DNA of 6,416 nucleotides from JAYFRE01 sp034926235 (GTDB taxonomy: Bacteria > Pseudomonadota > Alphaproteobacteria > Rhodospirillales > Magnetospirillaceae): the NCBI GenBank assembly GCA_034926235.1, contig JAYFRE010000170.1, forward strand, positions 1-6,416, in the 5' to 3' direction. The position numbers and the translations under genes are program-made. Shown here one piece after another: positions 5,933 to 6,416 of this stretch. Under the pieces are notes generated by a model. That model did no database searches and was not told where the DNA came from. It was given only the letters and a program-made list of their open reading frames with translations. Every line of letters begins with the position of its first letter. Positions within the stretch are counted from its first letter, which is position 1.

Positions 5933-6416
5933 CGGTTTATCCCCGCACATGCGGGGAACACGGGGCACAATAGGTGTAACCACGGATGGAGTCCGGTTCA
6001 TCCCCGCGCGTGCGGAGAACACCACGCCCAGCTGCAAATATTTCGAGGCCAAGCCGGTTCATCCCCGCGCGTGCGGGGAACACGTCGGCGCGCCGTAGTC
6101 GCAGGCGCGGAGCTCCGGTTCATCCCCGCGCGTGCGGGGAACACAATGCCGGCGGCGTGGCATTGCGGAGGCGGGTCGGTTCATCCCCGCGCGTGCGGGG
6201 AACACCATCCTGGAACCAAATCAAGGAAGACCCGAAACGGTTCATCCCCGCGCGTGCGGGGAACACGGCGCCGACAGCTGTGCGGACCTACGAACCGCCG
6301 GTTCATCCCCGCGCGTGCGGGGAACACGCGCCGCCGAACGTCACCGGCTACCTCGTCAACGGTTCATCCCCGCGCGTGCGGGGAACACAGTGATCCAGTC
6401 CTTGATCCACCTGATC
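5933..6416 (-). CRISPR. Type I-E CRISPR array (8 repeats, 7 full spacers, continues beyond the window)
   Basis: Repeats of 29 nt lie at 5933, 5994, 6055, 6116, 6177, 6238, 6299 and 6360 (starts), with an exact 61-bp period and seven 32-nt unique spacers. Bases 6389-6416 are 28 nt of an eighth spacer cut by the window edge. Repeat length, spacer length and the CCCCGC/GCGGGG stem are those of type I-E (Cas6e/Cascade) arrays. By comparison with E. coli repeats the crRNA strand is minus, giving a repeat that begins GTGTTCCCC and a 5' handle ATGAACCG. The leftmost repeat (5933-5961) has three changes (5938, 5947, 5949), none in the 6-bp stem, marking it as the old, leader-distal end; the leader and newest spacers lie off the right edge. 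The second repeat has one change (6016), giving a U-G pair in its stem. The other six are identical. No cas genes are in the window. CCCTGA (5900-5905) and TCAGGG (5926-5931) form a weak hairpin between the array and nhaA. Confidence 0.98.

Noticed and set aside
5435..6052. A minus-strand open frame running from the array into the 3' part of nhaA
   Set aside because: It begins inside CRISPR repeats (GMNRTPS, RMCGDKP-type peptides) and continues antisense to nhaA; the open frame comes from high-GC codon bias.
5986..6393. A 135-codon open frame on the + strand across the CRISPR array, with recurring SSPRVRGT, FIPARAGNT and VHPRACGEH peptides
   Set aside because: It is a translation of the 61-bp repeat-spacer period in rotating frames, a well-known false protein from type I-E arrays. 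It has no plausible ribosome binding site and no family similarity.

Overview
The window is GC-rich, strongly proteobacterial DNA. Codon use is biased to G/C in the third position, and the protein set (YjgR/DUF853 ATPase, NfsB-type nitroreductase, LysR regulator, NhaA antiporter) together with a type I-E CRISPR repeat best fits an alphaproteobacterium, possibly of the Rhodospirillales. That placement is inference from gene content and style, not from a marker gene.

Layout. Bases 1-20 are the cut-off end of a CRISPR repeat, read on the + strand. A small FMN nitroreductase gene follows (145-714), then a roughly 140-bp imperfect palindrome (716-856), then a yjgR-like ATPase gene (942-2429) that ends in a strong hairpin. 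A LysR-type regulator gene (2518-3408, minus strand) converges on that hairpin. It is divergent from nfsB (3550-4203), and the two share a short AT-rich control region with an 18-bp quasi-palindrome. nfsB ends in a 12-bp stem-loop. A 365-bp gene-free stretch then leads into nhaA (4569-5894). The second part of that stretch folds on paper into a three-way junction whose closing strand could instead pair with the nhaA ribosome binding site, so it looks like a cation-responsive riboswitch. From 5933 to the right edge lies a type I-E CRISPR array of eight 29-nt repeats and 32-nt spacers, continuing past the window.

How the parts relate. The five genes are housekeeping or stress-type functions: two flavin reductases for nitro/quinone compounds, one regulator probably controlling one of them, an ATPase of unclear role, and sodium/proton homeostasis. 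There are no cas genes here. The most notable architectural point is that the partial repeat at the left edge and the array on the right carry the same repeat in opposite orientation, with their leader-distal (degenerate) ends facing each other across this 5.9-kb block. The most notable regulatory point is the structured nhaA leader. No tRNA, rRNA, transposase or replication origin was seen.
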